Part shown: in pieces, positions 33,574-46,200 of the stretch
Position numbering within the stretch: the stretch's first letter is position 1
Layout of the letters: each line of letters begins with the position of its first letter
From: Pleodorina starrii
Lineage: Eukaryota; Chlorophyta; Chlorophyceae; Chlamydomonadales; Volvocaceae
Direction of reading: 5' to 3'
DNA length: 64,000 nucleotides
Assembly (NCBI GenBank): GCA_030267565.1
Contig: BRXU01000001.1
Span: forward strand, 5,084,001 to 5,148,000
Notes under the pieces: model-generated
Seen by the model: only the letters and a program-made list of their open reading frames with translations
Database searches by the model: none
What the model was told of the DNA's origin: nothing
Position numbers and translations under genes: made by a program

Positions 33574-33654
33574 CCTATCCGCTGCCGAGCCTGCCGCCGC
33601 AGTTGGCACTTTATGGATAAGGTTCGCCTCAGCTGCGCCTATGCGCGTATAACC

Positions 33655-33772
33655 TGCCTATGCGCCCCGCCCCGCCCCGTTCCACACATGGCTCAAGAGA
33701 ACGCACGTATTGTTGGAGAATTGGCTCACTGCCATACTGGCGCCAGTATGGCAGTGAGCCAAATCTCCAACA
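33655..33772 (-). repeat. 62-bp palindrome copy 3 and 5' leader of retroelement
   Basis: The right end of the insertion carries the 62-bp palindrome core (33711-33772) and one extended arm (33696-33710), then on the minus strand TTGAGCCATGTGTGGAAC, a string shared with copy 2. It is followed by a GGGGC run and by GGTTATACGCGC, a possible diverged primer site, about 80 bp before the polyprotein ATG. A 118-bp LTR ending at 33655 is possible, but the 3' end of the element does not match it. Confidence 0.5.
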
Positions 33773-34126
33773 CTAGCAAGGAGCCGGGATCCGTGGGGCA
33801 CCCAGGACATATATTTTGCACTGCCGCAATGGCGTGCATACATCTAAAAATAAATGTCATTTATAAACTAAATTTGTTCATTGACAGAATTTCCTTACAT
33901 TGGGCGGGAACCGCGAACCATGGCTCCATGCCAGCAAGCATCTATCGTCCATTCCCGTGGAGTTCTGGTCGCAAAATGTCGTGCATAAGCATTGTTTGAA
34001 TAGGTTATATTAATTGCCATTATTAGTATGCCAAATAGACCACGCGTTGTCGCTACTTGAGCTTGCTAGCAAGGAGCCAAGGAACCGTGTCATTTCTCGT
34101 TGCTAGCAAGGAGCCACGATCCGTGG

Positions 34127-37100
34127 CTCTTGCCTTAGTGGGACATGGTCGCCCGGGGCTGGCCCGGTCGAACGGGGGGAGGATCCGCGTCTGCCCATCA
34201 GCTCTCGACGCCTCCCTGGCGGCTCGCTGGACTTTGCTGGGTGGCTCAATGGAAACAAGGCCGATGCAGTTTGCGGCATCCTGCATGCTGCTGCTGCACG
34301 CGAGGCCGCTGCAGTGCCTCACAGTTTCCATGCGGCTTGCTGCGGCGTTCGTTGAGCAGGACTGCTGCGCACGACTTGACGATTGAAGGGCCGAGAAGGG
34401 CGCCGGGGTTCTGGAGGTGCCGCTGGTGGGGGGTAAGGGGCTGCGCGGGTGAATGTCCGTTCGGGAAGCATTCGGAACACGTGCTTACTTTGATAACGGA
34501 GACGTGGGGGACTTCCGGAGGAGTTTCGAAGTGGGACGAAAAGGACGTTCAAGGACGTTCACGTTCAGGGTGCGGTCGTGTTCGTGGGTTGTTTCAGGCC
34601 TACCTGAAGGAGGTTTAGCTGTCTCCTGGCAAGCAGCTCTTGGATCTGCCGTTGTCGGCAGCTCCCAGTTGTTCACAAAGCGCTCACTGCGCTGAGGGGC
34701 GCCACCGCGTCGTCTTGTGGGGAGCTGTCATACGTCACATAGGGGGGGTCAGATAATGGTTTCCACGCCAGTGCAACGTTGCTCCGATACTGTCGCCTCT
34801 GCAGCCGCTGAACCCATGTAAGCGGTCATGTGGCGCTTGTATACATACACCGGTAGTAGTGGCGAGTGTTCGCTAGTCGACTCGACCATCAGAGGCGATG
34901 CAGCCTACCGATCTCATTTGCCAACGACCGTGGATATTCCCTTGCCCGCCTCACCCTCACCGACACATCAACCTAACCAGTAGCAACGCTCCAAGGCTAG
35001 GCCCCAGACTCAAGAGTGCGCCAGCGCAGGACCCTAGTGGTCCCTCATTGTAACTCTCGCATCCTAGGCCCAGACCTTGCCAAAATGACGCAACACGCAG
35101 TATACCGAAGATGCCCCCACTAGAGGCGCTCTCGCCACATCAAAATGATGCATAAAAACAGCGGTAACAGCGATAGCAGCATTTGCAAATTCGCGTGGGG
35201 CGTCATGGCACCAGCGCAGAGTTGAACAAATGCAGGCGCCGACGCTCCTTCAACACGGACACCATGCGGCTGAAGCCCTGTACGGCAACGATAGCAGTAC
35301 ACTGCACAGTCCTACACACCACACCACGCAACAATGGAGACTCGTGCTGCCCGCGAGATGGCCGGCACCATCAGACCTGGCGCCGGGCCAACCATTGGAA
35401 CAGGCGATGCAAGTAAAAACAGCAGCTCTTGCCGTACCAGAGCCACGCACGCAATACTGGGGACCCCAACACACGTGACGGGCCCCACACGCGACCCACA
35501 TCAATACACCAATGGACCCGCATGTCCGCAGCTGAGAATCACACCACATTCCGGTCTCGACACGGAGCCGCCCCAACCCCCACATGCTACCGTGCAACAC
35601 TGCCCAACCAGGCCCCCAACACCTCCACAGACTTGTCTCTCACAGTGCCCCGACGTGCGGTCTTGTCTTGCAGGGGCGGCTCCCGAGCTGTGCGAACCCA
35701 CGCAACCCACGCAACCCGACTAGCCAACACCACCTTCCCGACGCCCAAACCTGTCTTGACTCCCAAGCGCCCGCCCACTGCAAGACTGCAATGCACTGCG
35801 TCGCCTCTGGGCCTCTGGGCCTGGGCCAGCACCAGCTGCACCAGCTAGATGCACGAACATCATCTCACGCGCCGAAATGCGCCTCAACGACAGCCAGGGC
35901 ATTGCAAATGGCCCCCCAGCAATGTTCAATTTCTCCTCTTCGGATGGGCGGCAGCGCAAAAGAGTGTATCTTGTGCCAGACAGAGAAAGTCGAGGACAGT
36001 GACAGCCCCGGGTACCTCGCGTGACTCACAGCGGTCACACCTCACACGAGAGCGACACAGCAGGCCGGGGTTGCCAGTGTCACACAACCGGACGGAGAGC
36101 GACCTGACCCGACCCGACCTGACCGATCTGCCGCAGATCGTTTAGAAGCAGCAACAGCAACAGCCGCAGCGGCAGCAGGGTGGCGCGCGCAGACAAGGCT
36201 GTCCGCCAACCGGCAGGTGCGATCTTAAATCCGTGTGCACGCAAACCAAGCACACCTACTTAGTATATATGTATATATTACTGTCGATAATAATGATAAT
36301 ACGATAAACAACTCCAAGAAAGGGCACAACTGCATCAACCGACGAGCAGCACTGAACACATAGTGCGTGCGTGAGTCAGCCTGCAACAGAGCAATGCCTG
36401 AAGGTTGTAACCCGGTTCACCGCGCGGCCCGTGCAGTGGAGCCGGCGCGAGCGCAAACAGGGATACCGGTGTGTGGTGTACCTGAACCTCCACACACAAT
36501 GCTGCAGGTGCTTTTCAAAACGCTACTTTGCAATGCGCAACTATCGCCGCGTGCGACCTACAGGGGGTAATGTATGAGGTGAGGGCAGAGCCCGGACACG
36601 CGAGTGGGTACACAATGAGAGGGCAAGGGAGGCCGCCGCCGCCGCCGCAAGGAAACACAGACCGCGTTCGGAACCCAACCCCCCCCGCGCAATGGCGTCA
36701 ACGCCACCTAGTAAACAAAACCACCACAGCACCCCCAAGCCTAGTCGGTGCCCCCGACCCAAGCGATACAAATACTGCGCACTCGCACGCGCGCTCAAAG
36801 CTTAAACTGTCCAAAAGCTGTCCTCGCGGACAAACGGAAGCATGTCGCGAAAATCTGTCATCGGAAAGAGCCACCACGCGGAGAGTGCCGTCTTGTCATC
36901 GTTGTCACGGCGTCACCACACGTCCCACCATAAGTCCCAGCACGCACATCGCCTTCAAGACTCAGAAAGCCGCTCCCCTTGCCCGTGTCCGTGTGAAACG
37001 CCGCGGCGACGAACCGCCAAACGCAAGGCGTGCTGCGGCAGCCAACTGCTCATCCTTCGTCCCCCTCGTATTAACGTAAACAAGCCAGAAATCAGCACAT

Positions 37101-37234
37101 ACTGTGGGCACGCCAGAGCCAATAGCATCGACCGTACGACCGTCCGCAAACCCCACGCTCCACTCTCTCCGCCCATATCCTGTTCCATCACCATCATCAG
37201 AAATCCTGCCACCGGCCGGCGATCTCTCACATAC
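34127..37234. other. Unassigned region
   Basis: 3.1 kb from the transposon block to the stop of the SBP gene; its right part should contain that gene's 3' UTR. A short AT-rich patch with TATATATGTATATATTA lies near 36263. Frames in 34145-34618 and 35334-36145 show no family signature. No TGTAA signal on the minus strand was noticed. Confidence 0.45.
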
Positions 37235-40200
37235 TCACGCCAGGGGCCCCGCGCCCTCCGGCGCGCCCTTCTTGAACAGCCTCCTGAACATCCGCGTCAG
37301 ACCGCGCATGTGCCCACGCAGCTTCTCACCGCCCGGGCCCGGCTCCGAAGCCGCTACCTCGCCAGCGCCCGGGCGGCCGCTGCCGCTGCCACTGCCGCTG
37401 GCAGCTGCCCCGCCTACGCCCAGCTCCTGCACCTCCGCGCCCGCCGTCAAACGCCCGCTGACTCCCGCCGCCGAGCGCCGGTACGGAATGCCGCCGTCGT
37501 TGCCGCCGCCGGCCACGGGGCCCAGGCGGTCGACATCGCCAGATTGCTGGGGTGCCCCCTGGACCAGCACGCGGCCCTCCCGTGGCCCGGCACTGCCATC
37601 GGAGCCGTTCTGCGTCACCCCAGCCGCCGCCGCCAGCAGCCCGCTCGCGCTGGCCGAGCAGTTATCCTGCGCCTCCTCCTGGCCGGAGGAGGGCGGGCCC
37701 TCGGGCAGCGGCCCGAACATGTCCTCCAGCGGCTCCAGCGGCTTGCAGACGCCCGCCAGGGCCGCCTGCGCCTGGCTGTAGTACGACGCAATGGACGAGC
37801 CGTACGGCGCCATGCCGCTGGCAAACGCTGGCATCGAGCCCGAGGCGAACATCGTGGTGGTGGCGTTGGTGGTGCCACTGGGCGGGACGCAGGAGGCGTC
37901 AGCGCCGGAGCCGCCACCGGCCAGCAGCCAGGAGGAACCGCCGCCCGTGCCGCCACTGCGGCGGCCAGCCGCGGCGGCGGCGGTCTGGGCCAGGGCCTTG
38001 GGTGCCACGGAGACCCGCATGCGCGGCGGCGACGCCGTCGCCACCGCCGGCACCTGCAGCTCATTCTGCTGCTGCGGTGGCGGTGGCGGCGGTCCCTCGC
38101 CCCACCCGCCCCACGCCGCCAGAGGTGCCCATGCGGCCGGCGGGCTGCCCACGTTGCTGCCGTGGCCGCTGCGGTCGGCGTTGTCGCCGCCGCGTTCGAT
38201 TGGCCCGGGGCCCACATCCGGGGCTCGCGTGCGGCTGCCGCGCAGCTTGACGGTGGCGGCCTCGCCCAGATCCAGATCCAGATCCTGTACCACGTCGCCG
38301 GCGTCGACCGGAGCCGGCGGCGGCGCAGCCAACGGCCCGTCCTTTGCGTCGCCGCTGCCGCTTCCCTCGCTCAGCGCTGCACAGCTGTTGCCCTCCAGCG
38401 ACGGCAGCTCCACATTATTCAGCGGGGAGGTGAAGCTGTGGAGGCGGATGTAGGCCGCCGCCAGGCGCACCAGGCACATCCGGTCCAGGGTGTCCGCCGC
38501 CAGGATACCCGACAGAGCCACGCGGGCGGCGGCGGTACTGGCAGCGGCGGTCATGACGGCGCCGTCGATGGCCGCGCGGAACAGCCGCGCCGGCGCGTCG
38601 AAGCCAGCGCCTTCGGCGCCGCCATCGCCGCCGCCGCCGCCGTCGGCGAACCAGGCGGCGGCGAAGGTGTCGGCGGCGTCGGCGGGCTGCTTGGGCGACA
38701 CGGCCAGGGACCAAAGCATGTCCAGCGCTTGTACGGCAAGATGTACGGGCAGCGAGGCCGCCAGGTGGAGCAGGTTGACACCGGGCGGCTGACCAGGCAC
38801 TGCGATGTGGGGGAGGTGGGACAGAGGAGAGGTTGACGGAGCGATAGTCATCCAGCAAGCTAGCCACGCACACGACCCGGCTCTCAACCCCAACCGGCAC
38901 AGCCGCCCCGCCCCGCCCCGCCCCGCCCAGCTACCTTGCGCCCGCCAGCTGACAGTCGCGCCGCCCCTGGCCGCCCACGCCGCCGCAATGCTGACCACTG
39001 GGCCGCATCCCGACATGAGCGCGCAGGGCAGCAGGTCCACTCCGCAGTAGGCGGCGGAGGCCAGGGCCCCCAGCGGCTCCCCCATCTCCACCAGCTGGGA
39101 ACCCAGGTACGACATGAGGCGGGGACAGGACCTGCGGGCACAGCAGGGCAGGGAAGGGCAGCAGCGCACCACCGATCAGACGTGGGGCCCCTCCGCACCG
39201 CACATTGCACCACAGCAGGGACCCGTTGACGCAGCCATGTCCTGTGCCCCTGTGGCCCTGTGGCCCTGCCGCCCAAACTTGACAGCTGCACAAGCCCCGC
39301 CCGCTCCGCCCTTCAGGTCTGCGAGCGCCAGGCAGCAGCTCCCAACCGCTTTGGTGCGCCCAGCGCCCCATCCGCACCCGCACCTGAGCGCCGTGTACGC
39401 CAGCAGTGAGTGCCCCATCCGCATCACCCGCCGGTGGGCCCCTCCGAACAGCTCCACCCAGCAGCACACGGGGGACTCGGCGCCGGCGCGGGAGCCGAGC
39501 CTGCGCGCGGACGGGGCGGGGAGGGGGGCACGGGGCCCACACGGGTGCGTGTCGAGGCACCGTCAGTCATCTGGGGAGTGCCGGCGGTGGCGGTAGGGTG
39601 GGGCTGTACAGCCGATATCACCGGGAGGTGGGTCCAAACAGTCCCGACATGTCGTGTCCGGCAGCGGCCCTCGAGAGGTGCTTGGTGGGTGACCGGAGTC
39701 ACGAAACGGAGTCAACGAAACGAAAAGAATCGAATGCGGCTTGACGAACGAAAAGGGGATGCAGACAGAGGGCGACGGGAAACGAGCTGGGTAACAAGAC
39801 GAACAACGCAGCACGATCGGCAGCGGCCCCGGCGCAACTCACCCCTCCTCCGTGTCCTCGTCCTCCTCCTCAATTTCAGCCACTCCTGCCGCCTCAAAGC
39901 CGCCTTCCTCCTCCTCCCTGCCAGCACCTCCCCTTCCCTTCTCCTCCTCCACCTCCTCCTCCATGCCCGCCCGCCGCTCCCTTGCAAGCTCTCGCGCCTT
40001 CTCCTCCAGCACCGCCGCACAGCGCTCCGAGTGGTCCACAAACACGCCCAGGCTGACAGTCAGCCGCCGCGCCTGCTCCGGCTCCAGCCCGCGCAGCAGC
40101 GCCTCCGCCTCGCCAGCCGCCGCCGCATCCTCCAGCTGCAGCACCGGCGCCCAGTCGCCCAGCAGCACCCCGGCGCGCGGCTCAAGAATGAGCAAGCCCT

Positions 40201-43200
40201 GCGGCGGCGCGTTGTACGGCAACTGGATCTCCAGATCAAAGGCGTCGTACGACACGGCGCGGGCCGCCGTCGGCTGCGGCTGCAAGGGCGAGGGCGAGGC
40301 CTGGAACATGGAGACGAGCCCATCGGTGGCTGGCGCTGGCGGTGGTGCGGTGGAGGGGCTGCTGTCCGGGGTCGCGGAGGTCATTTGAGGAGGAGCGGCA
40401 GTCGCGGGCGCTTCGGCGTCGGCGTCGGCGACGACGACGACGGGCTTGATGTCGACGGGGAGCGCAAGGCCCGCCAGACGGGCGAGGAAGGTGACGCCGG
40501 GGTCGGCCAGGTGCTTGCCGTACACCCGGATCCGCAGACAGCTCTCCACGTCTGCAGGGAGGGAGAGGGAGGGCGGGTGGCAGCAAGCAGCTGTAATCTT
40601 GTCCGGCTGCTCAACATACAATTCCACCCAAGACGCGGGGGTTATCGCAAGGGAGCGGTTCCGGGCGGCCGCCCGTCACCTCACACCCCATTTCCACACA
40701 TCGGGCACCGCCGGTCACGGGTCTCATCCTGCAAGCATCCAGGGACCCCACATCCCACCACACCGCGTAGCCCCCTCCCCTCGCCAACTTCCCGAGCAGC
40801 TCCGGCCCTCACGCCCCATGCCAACAACCCCGCCCGCCGGTCGGTTTCCACCTCCTTGCGCCCGCCTCCGCCTGCGGCCAGTGCCCCTTCCGCTCCTCCC
40901 CTCCCTTACCCATCGCGCCGTCCTCCTCCTCCTCCCGGTCCAGGTCCCGGTCCCTGCCCGTGTGCACCACCAGCGCCTCCGCCGCCAACAGCTCCGGTTT
41001 GGCCACCCGCCTGCCGCCCCGCCGGATGCCCATGCCCGCCCAGCTGGAGTGGCGCGGCGGCGCTCCGGGGCGCAGACACACCACCTGGTCGGCCGCCTGC
41101 AGGTACACGTCCTTGGCAGCCAGAGACGGAGGCAGCGCAGACAGCAGCGCCGCCGCCGCGGCCTCGCAGTCGCCGCCGCGCAGCAGCTCCGACACCAGCC
41201 GCTGCTCGTCGCCGCAGTGGAGCGCGTCCAGGACCACCTCCGTACAGCCTGACAGGAAGGTGTGGATGGGTGCACAGGCGAGGAAGAAGGGCCAGCCGGC
41301 ATGCCGGAATGGAAGCTCGAATGAGGAGGAGAAGTGTGCATTGGAACAACTGCACACCAAACAAGAGTGACTTGCTGTACCTTCGGGCGTCGCACGCGCT
41401 TCACGTGCAGATTGCACCACCTCCTGTACCGCGTCCCTCACCCAACAAACAAAGTAGGTACCGGTAGGTAGGTGGGTGCTGCTGCTGCACTGAACCCTTT
41501 CACTGCGTCACATACCTCAGACACTGCCAAGCGATCTGCGAATCACAACACTGCCAAGCGACCCACGGGTCTGTTCGGCCCCAGCACCCCCTCACCTGGC
41601 CTCAGACAGCCCTGCACCAGATCCAGCGGGGCCTGGCTGGCAAACGCCTGCATGCGGGTGCGGATGTCGTTGGGCAGCTCATCAGGCAGGCAGTTCATGA
41701 TCTTGAGCGACAGCCGCGTCACCAGCTCCGATGAGGCGTAGCTGGCGGTGGCGGAGGCGGAGGCGGAGGAGCCGGCGACGCAGCCGCCGGCGGCGGTTGC
41801 GCCCGACGTCGCGGCGGCGCACATAGCCGGCGCCACGGCGCCCGACGCCGCCGCCGCGCGCGCCTCCGCCAGCGCCTGCAGCTGCGCCGCCGCCGACGGC
41901 CGACCACTGCCCAGCAGCCCCGAGCGCGCGGCCCCCAGGGACGCAGCCACCGGCCCGACGCCGCCGATGCCCCCCATGCCTCCGCCCATTTGGAACATGT
42001 GCGATGACATGTCCAGAGCCGCCGCGCCCGGAAGGCCCGCTCCCAGGCCGCCGCCCGGTCGCAGGACTGGGGCGCCCAAACCCAGACTGCCGGCCGCCAG
42101 GCCGCCCGAGGGGTCTACCAGGGAACCCGCCGCCGGGAGCCCGGGGAAACCCCCCAGGCCGCCGCCGGTGAGGCCGGCGGCAGTGCCGGCGGCGCCGCCA
42201 GCGCCGGCGAGCCCCATGCCCGCCGTGGGGCCCAGCCCGGTCGGGGCGGCGCCCAGTCCGCCCAGCAGCTGCCTCTGCAGGTGAGGCAGCTGCGGCGCCA
42301 GCCCCGGCAGTGTGCCGGGCTGCAGCGCCGGCGGCATGGCGGCAGCGGCGGCGCCGCAGCCTGCGCCGGCCGCCGCCATGGCTGCCGCTGCCAGGTGCTC
42401 CGGGTCTGTGTGCTGGCAGGATGACAGGGTGGCCAGCAGCTGGCGCCGCAGCAGCTGCTTCTCCACCAGGCAACCCTGCACAACAAGCAGCACGTGCAAG
42501 GGGGAGGGGCAGAGGAGGGCGTAAGGGAAAGGGTGGGTGGGCAGCGAGCACGGGAGGGGCCACACAGACGCAGACGCTACAGCAATGTTGGCCGCAGCTG
42601 TATGGGCCGCCTTCGTGCGAGCAGCCGACCCGGGAGCAAGGGGCATTTACTTATATACGGAAGGCAAGTTCAGCGCAGCCGCGCGTACATTGAGCTCTGT
42701 CGACAGGTGGTGGGTCTTCGTATCCGCGTCCAACAGCCGCGAGAGCAGCAGCCCGGCTGCCGGCACCGACGGCGCCGCGCCGCCAGGCATGAGCGCGGCC
42801 TGCGCCTGCGCCTGCGCCTGGGCCTGCGCCTGTTGCAGCCGCAGGAGTTGCTGCTGCTGTAGCAGCTGTAGCTGTTGCTGCTGCTGCTGCGCGATGAGCA
42901 GCTGCTGTTGCAGCAGCAGCTCCTGGTTGGTCGCGGCGGCGAGGCGGTGGTGCACCGGGGCGTGCAGAGACGGGTCCTGCAGCTGTGCCAGTCCCGAGAG
43001 GCCGAGACCCTCCAGCAGATGCTGCCCACCGCCGGCGGAGTCGGAGGCAGCGATCGCGCCGCCGAGTACAGGCGCAGGCATGGGCGCAGCGCCGGTGGCC
43101 GGCCCCAGACCGCCGCCCCCCACCGCCGCCGCCAGCGCACCGGGCATGCATCCGGCCCCGAGGGCCTCCAACGAGTGACCCAGCCGGAACGGGCCTTTCG

Positions 43201-46200
43201 CTGATGCGGCCAGCGCACCGGGGTTCTGCGGTGATCCCACAGGCCCGGAGCCGGCCCGGGACAGTGCAGTGCTGCTGAGGTCGGCGCCAAAAGCGGCCGC
43301 CAGCCCAGCACCGGCACCCGCGCCGGCGTAGGGCAGGGCCAGGCCGCCGGCGCCGCCCGCGCCAAAGGGATTGCTGGCGGCGGCGGCGGCGGCCGCCAGG
43401 CTGCCGTTGCCGCTGCCGTGGCTGCCCGGCTCGCTGAAGGTGCTCGACGCGAGGCCGCCGCGGCCGGTGTTCGCGGCCCAAGCTAGCCGTGGGTCGATGG
43501 CCGCCGTGGTGGCGGCGGCAGTGGTGCCGTCGCGCGGCTCGGCGGCCTGTGTATGCAGCAGGTCTAACAGGCTGCCCAGAAGGGCGCTGCTGCCGTCCAG
43601 GGCGTCGTCGTTCTCAAGGGACATCCGTACAAGCTTGGACGAGCTGAGTGTGTTGGTGCCGCCCGACGGGTGCTTTCCGACGCCGCCCGCACCGGCGCCG
43701 CAGTTGGACCCGCCAGGAGCGGAGCGCACGGTGAGGGTCGAGGGGCCGGAGAGCTGGCTGGCCTCCACCGCTTGGGCCGCCAGCTGCATCTCCGACACAC
43801 GAACGGCGGCCCCGCCTCCCCCAAGGGGCAGCGCGGCCTCCGCAATGTCGCGGGCCCCGGGCTGCTGCACCTGCGTCTGGGCCGCCGCGTCAGTCGCCGC
43901 CGCCGGCGCTGCCGGTTCCCACGAGGGACTTGGCTGCGGCTGCTGCTGCGGAGGGCTGGTGGCCGGGCTGAGCTGCAGCTGGGACCTGTTTGCGGCCGGA
44001 CCCGTTTGCTGCTGCTGCTGCGGCGGCGGCGGCGGCGGCTGGGCTGCGTCGACCGAGCGCATCGAGGGATGCGAGCCAAGCATGTCAAGTTGCTGTTGTT
44101 GTTGTTGTTGCTGCAGCAGCTGCTTCTGCTGCTGTTGCTGTTGCAGCAGCTTCTGTTGGTGTTGCAGCAGCAGCTCCTGTTGCAGCTGCTGCTGCAGCAA
44201 CGGATGCAGCGCGCACGCCGTCAACGGCGGTGCGGCATCCGGTGCGGCCGCGGCGGCGCTCTCCGGCTGGAGCTGGAGCTGGAGCTGCCGTTGCGAGCAG
44301 CGGCCGCCGGCCGGTCCTTTGGCGGCGGCCGCGTCCGACACCTCCGCCAGCGCGGCCGCCGAATTCCACAGCGACGTGATTTCCTGCGCCACAGCCGGCA
44401 CGCCGTTGCTGCCGCCCGAGCCGGAGTCCGCGCCAGATCTGGGCGCATGCAACCCGGCGGCCATGGCGATACGACTCGCTCGGACCTGACCACCAGGCGC
44501 CAGGGGTTCGTGCTGCGCACCGTCGCTGCAGAAAGGATCCGCGGGTGAGCCGCCGGCGCCGCGAGCCGCGGTCGCCGCCATAGTCGCCGCTGCGAGCAAG
44601 GGGCCCTGGCTCCCGGACGCCGCCGCCGCCACGCCCTGCTGCGCCGCCAGGGTTGTCAGGCCCCCCGGCAACTGCTGCTGGTAGGTGCGCAGCGGCGCCG
44701 TTAGGCTGCTCCCGTTCGTTAGCCCTGCCGCAGCGGCGGCGACACTCCCGCCCGCGCCGCCCGCTTCGGCGGCAGACACAGGCAGACTGTCCAGTCGAGA
44801 CATCCCATGCGGCATCGGGTGCTGGGCGTGCTGCTGCTGCTGGTGATAGAGGTTGTTGAAACCCGAGTTCAAACCCACGCCGCCACCGCCAATGCCGTAC
44901 TCCATGTCGGCGCCGTTGCTGCCGCCCGTGACAGCGCTGGCGGGCGACTGCGCGAGCGGTGCGCCGCTGCTGCCCGGTCCGAAGCCCATAGCCGCCGCCG
45001 CTGGCGCCGCTGTCATCACCGGCGACCGCGGCAGCGCTGAGCCCTGTCCCCACCGCATGGAGCCCATCAAACCCATGCTCGCGCGCGGGTGCTCCCGCGA
45101 GCCCGTCTCGCTCGCGCCGGATTCGTTGAGCGGCTCCAGCTCCGACGGCACGCCGGCTGCCACCAGCGCCGCTGCGGCAACGGCCGCAGCCGCCGCAGCG
45201 GCGGCCTCGCCACCAGAGGTCCGTCCGCCGTCACCACGAGCTCCGCCGCTGACTCCGCCGCCGCCGTGTCGCGAGGACTTGCGGCTGTACACCCAGGAGC
45301 CCTCGCCGCTGCCGCTGCTGTCCGCCGGGCGCTTCCCGCGACCGCCGCCGCCGCCGATGCCGCCATCCATACCACCAAGCGCGGCTGCGGGCCAGGCGGG
45401 CAGCTCGCCCAGAGTGAAGGTGTCGCCGTCGTCCTGAAAGCCACCGGCAGCGAGGGCTGCGGAGGCCGCGGCGTTCATCTTGCGGCTGCGGCGGATGCGC
45501 TTGTTGACGCGGATTCGGTCCAGCTGGACGCGACATGTCCTGCGGAGGGAGGCGACCAGCACAAGCCCTCGGGGTGAGGTAACCAAACCCCAAACCTTGG
45601 ACAGCTGCATTGTGCGGCGTAAGCCGACAGCCGGTGGTTTGCGGCACGGTTCGCGAGGCCGCAACCGCTCCCGGGCAATGGCGCGCCCCCGAGCCAATAC
45701 GCAGCGGGCGCCCTGACCCTTCCAAGGGGCACGCGCTGAACAAGAGGCGCAAGGTTTCACATGTTTTGGCTTTATCCGGGGGAGTAAAAGGAAGATAACG
45801 GGTCTGCGCGGCCGACCGCGCGGCCCCGCCAGGCACACCGCCGCTCGCTTTTGGCCGCGCCACGCCGTTGCCGTTGCCGCACCTCTTGCTGCCCTCAAAG
45901 GCCGAGACGTGGTGGAACTTGGAGCACTGCTGGCAGAGTCGCGACGGGGCGCCCCCGATGAGGAGCAGGGGCGCCTTGCTGTGCTCCTCGCACACGCGGT
46001 GGCGCAGAAAGTAGCCCTTCATGCCCTCCAGGCTCACGCCGCAGCCAACGACCTGCCCCGGCGGGAACAAGGCAGAGCACCCGTCCAGGTACAAGTCAGC
46101 GAGTCGATCAGCAGGTGCAGGCCGGCAGCAGGAAAAGACGCAGCGCGGCGTCGCTTGGCGGCGTGCAAACCCTCACCATCCATCCCCCAAAGGCTCCGTC

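Larger units (their letters stand above)
28381..33772 (-). mobile_element. 5392-bp copia-type retroelement insertion
   Basis: The insert begins TGTTGGAG and ends CTCCAACA, the TG...CA ends usual for LTR elements, and is flanked by a 5-bp direct repeat CTAGC, the size usual for copia integrases. It contains one intact gag-pol frame on the minus strand. Both outermost 62 bp are the same near-perfect palindrome rather than an ordinary long LTR pair. Inside the left end are two short TG...CA modules, each followed by GGTTATGAGCCCCG, which looks like a copia-type primer site made from half of initiator tRNA-Met. The exact LTRs are therefore unresolved. It is related to Osser of Volvox by family. 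Confidence 0.8.
28339..34126 (-). mobile_element. 391-bp inverted-repeat element, copy A2, split by insertion
   Basis: The two pieces 28339-28380 and 33778-34126 together make 391 bp, the same length as A1, and match it in reverse complement. The interruption falls in the inner GCTAGC palindrome. The flanking CTAGC is present on both sides of the insert (28376-28380 and 33773-33777). The outer ends carry the same 31-bp inverted repeats as A1. Confidence 0.85.

Noticed and set aside
33574..33609. GTG start adding 12 residues to the copia polyprotein
   Set aside because: An in-frame ATG at 33573 is the ordinary choice in a nuclear genome.
36842..38836. 664-aa plus-strand frame
   Set aside because: Antisense to the last exon of the SBP gene, whose GC-rich codons keep the opposite strand open; the minus strand has consistent splicing and conserved motifs.
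39410..41467. 685-aa plus-strand frame
   Set aside because: Runs across several exons and introns of the minus-strand SBP gene with no domain signature.
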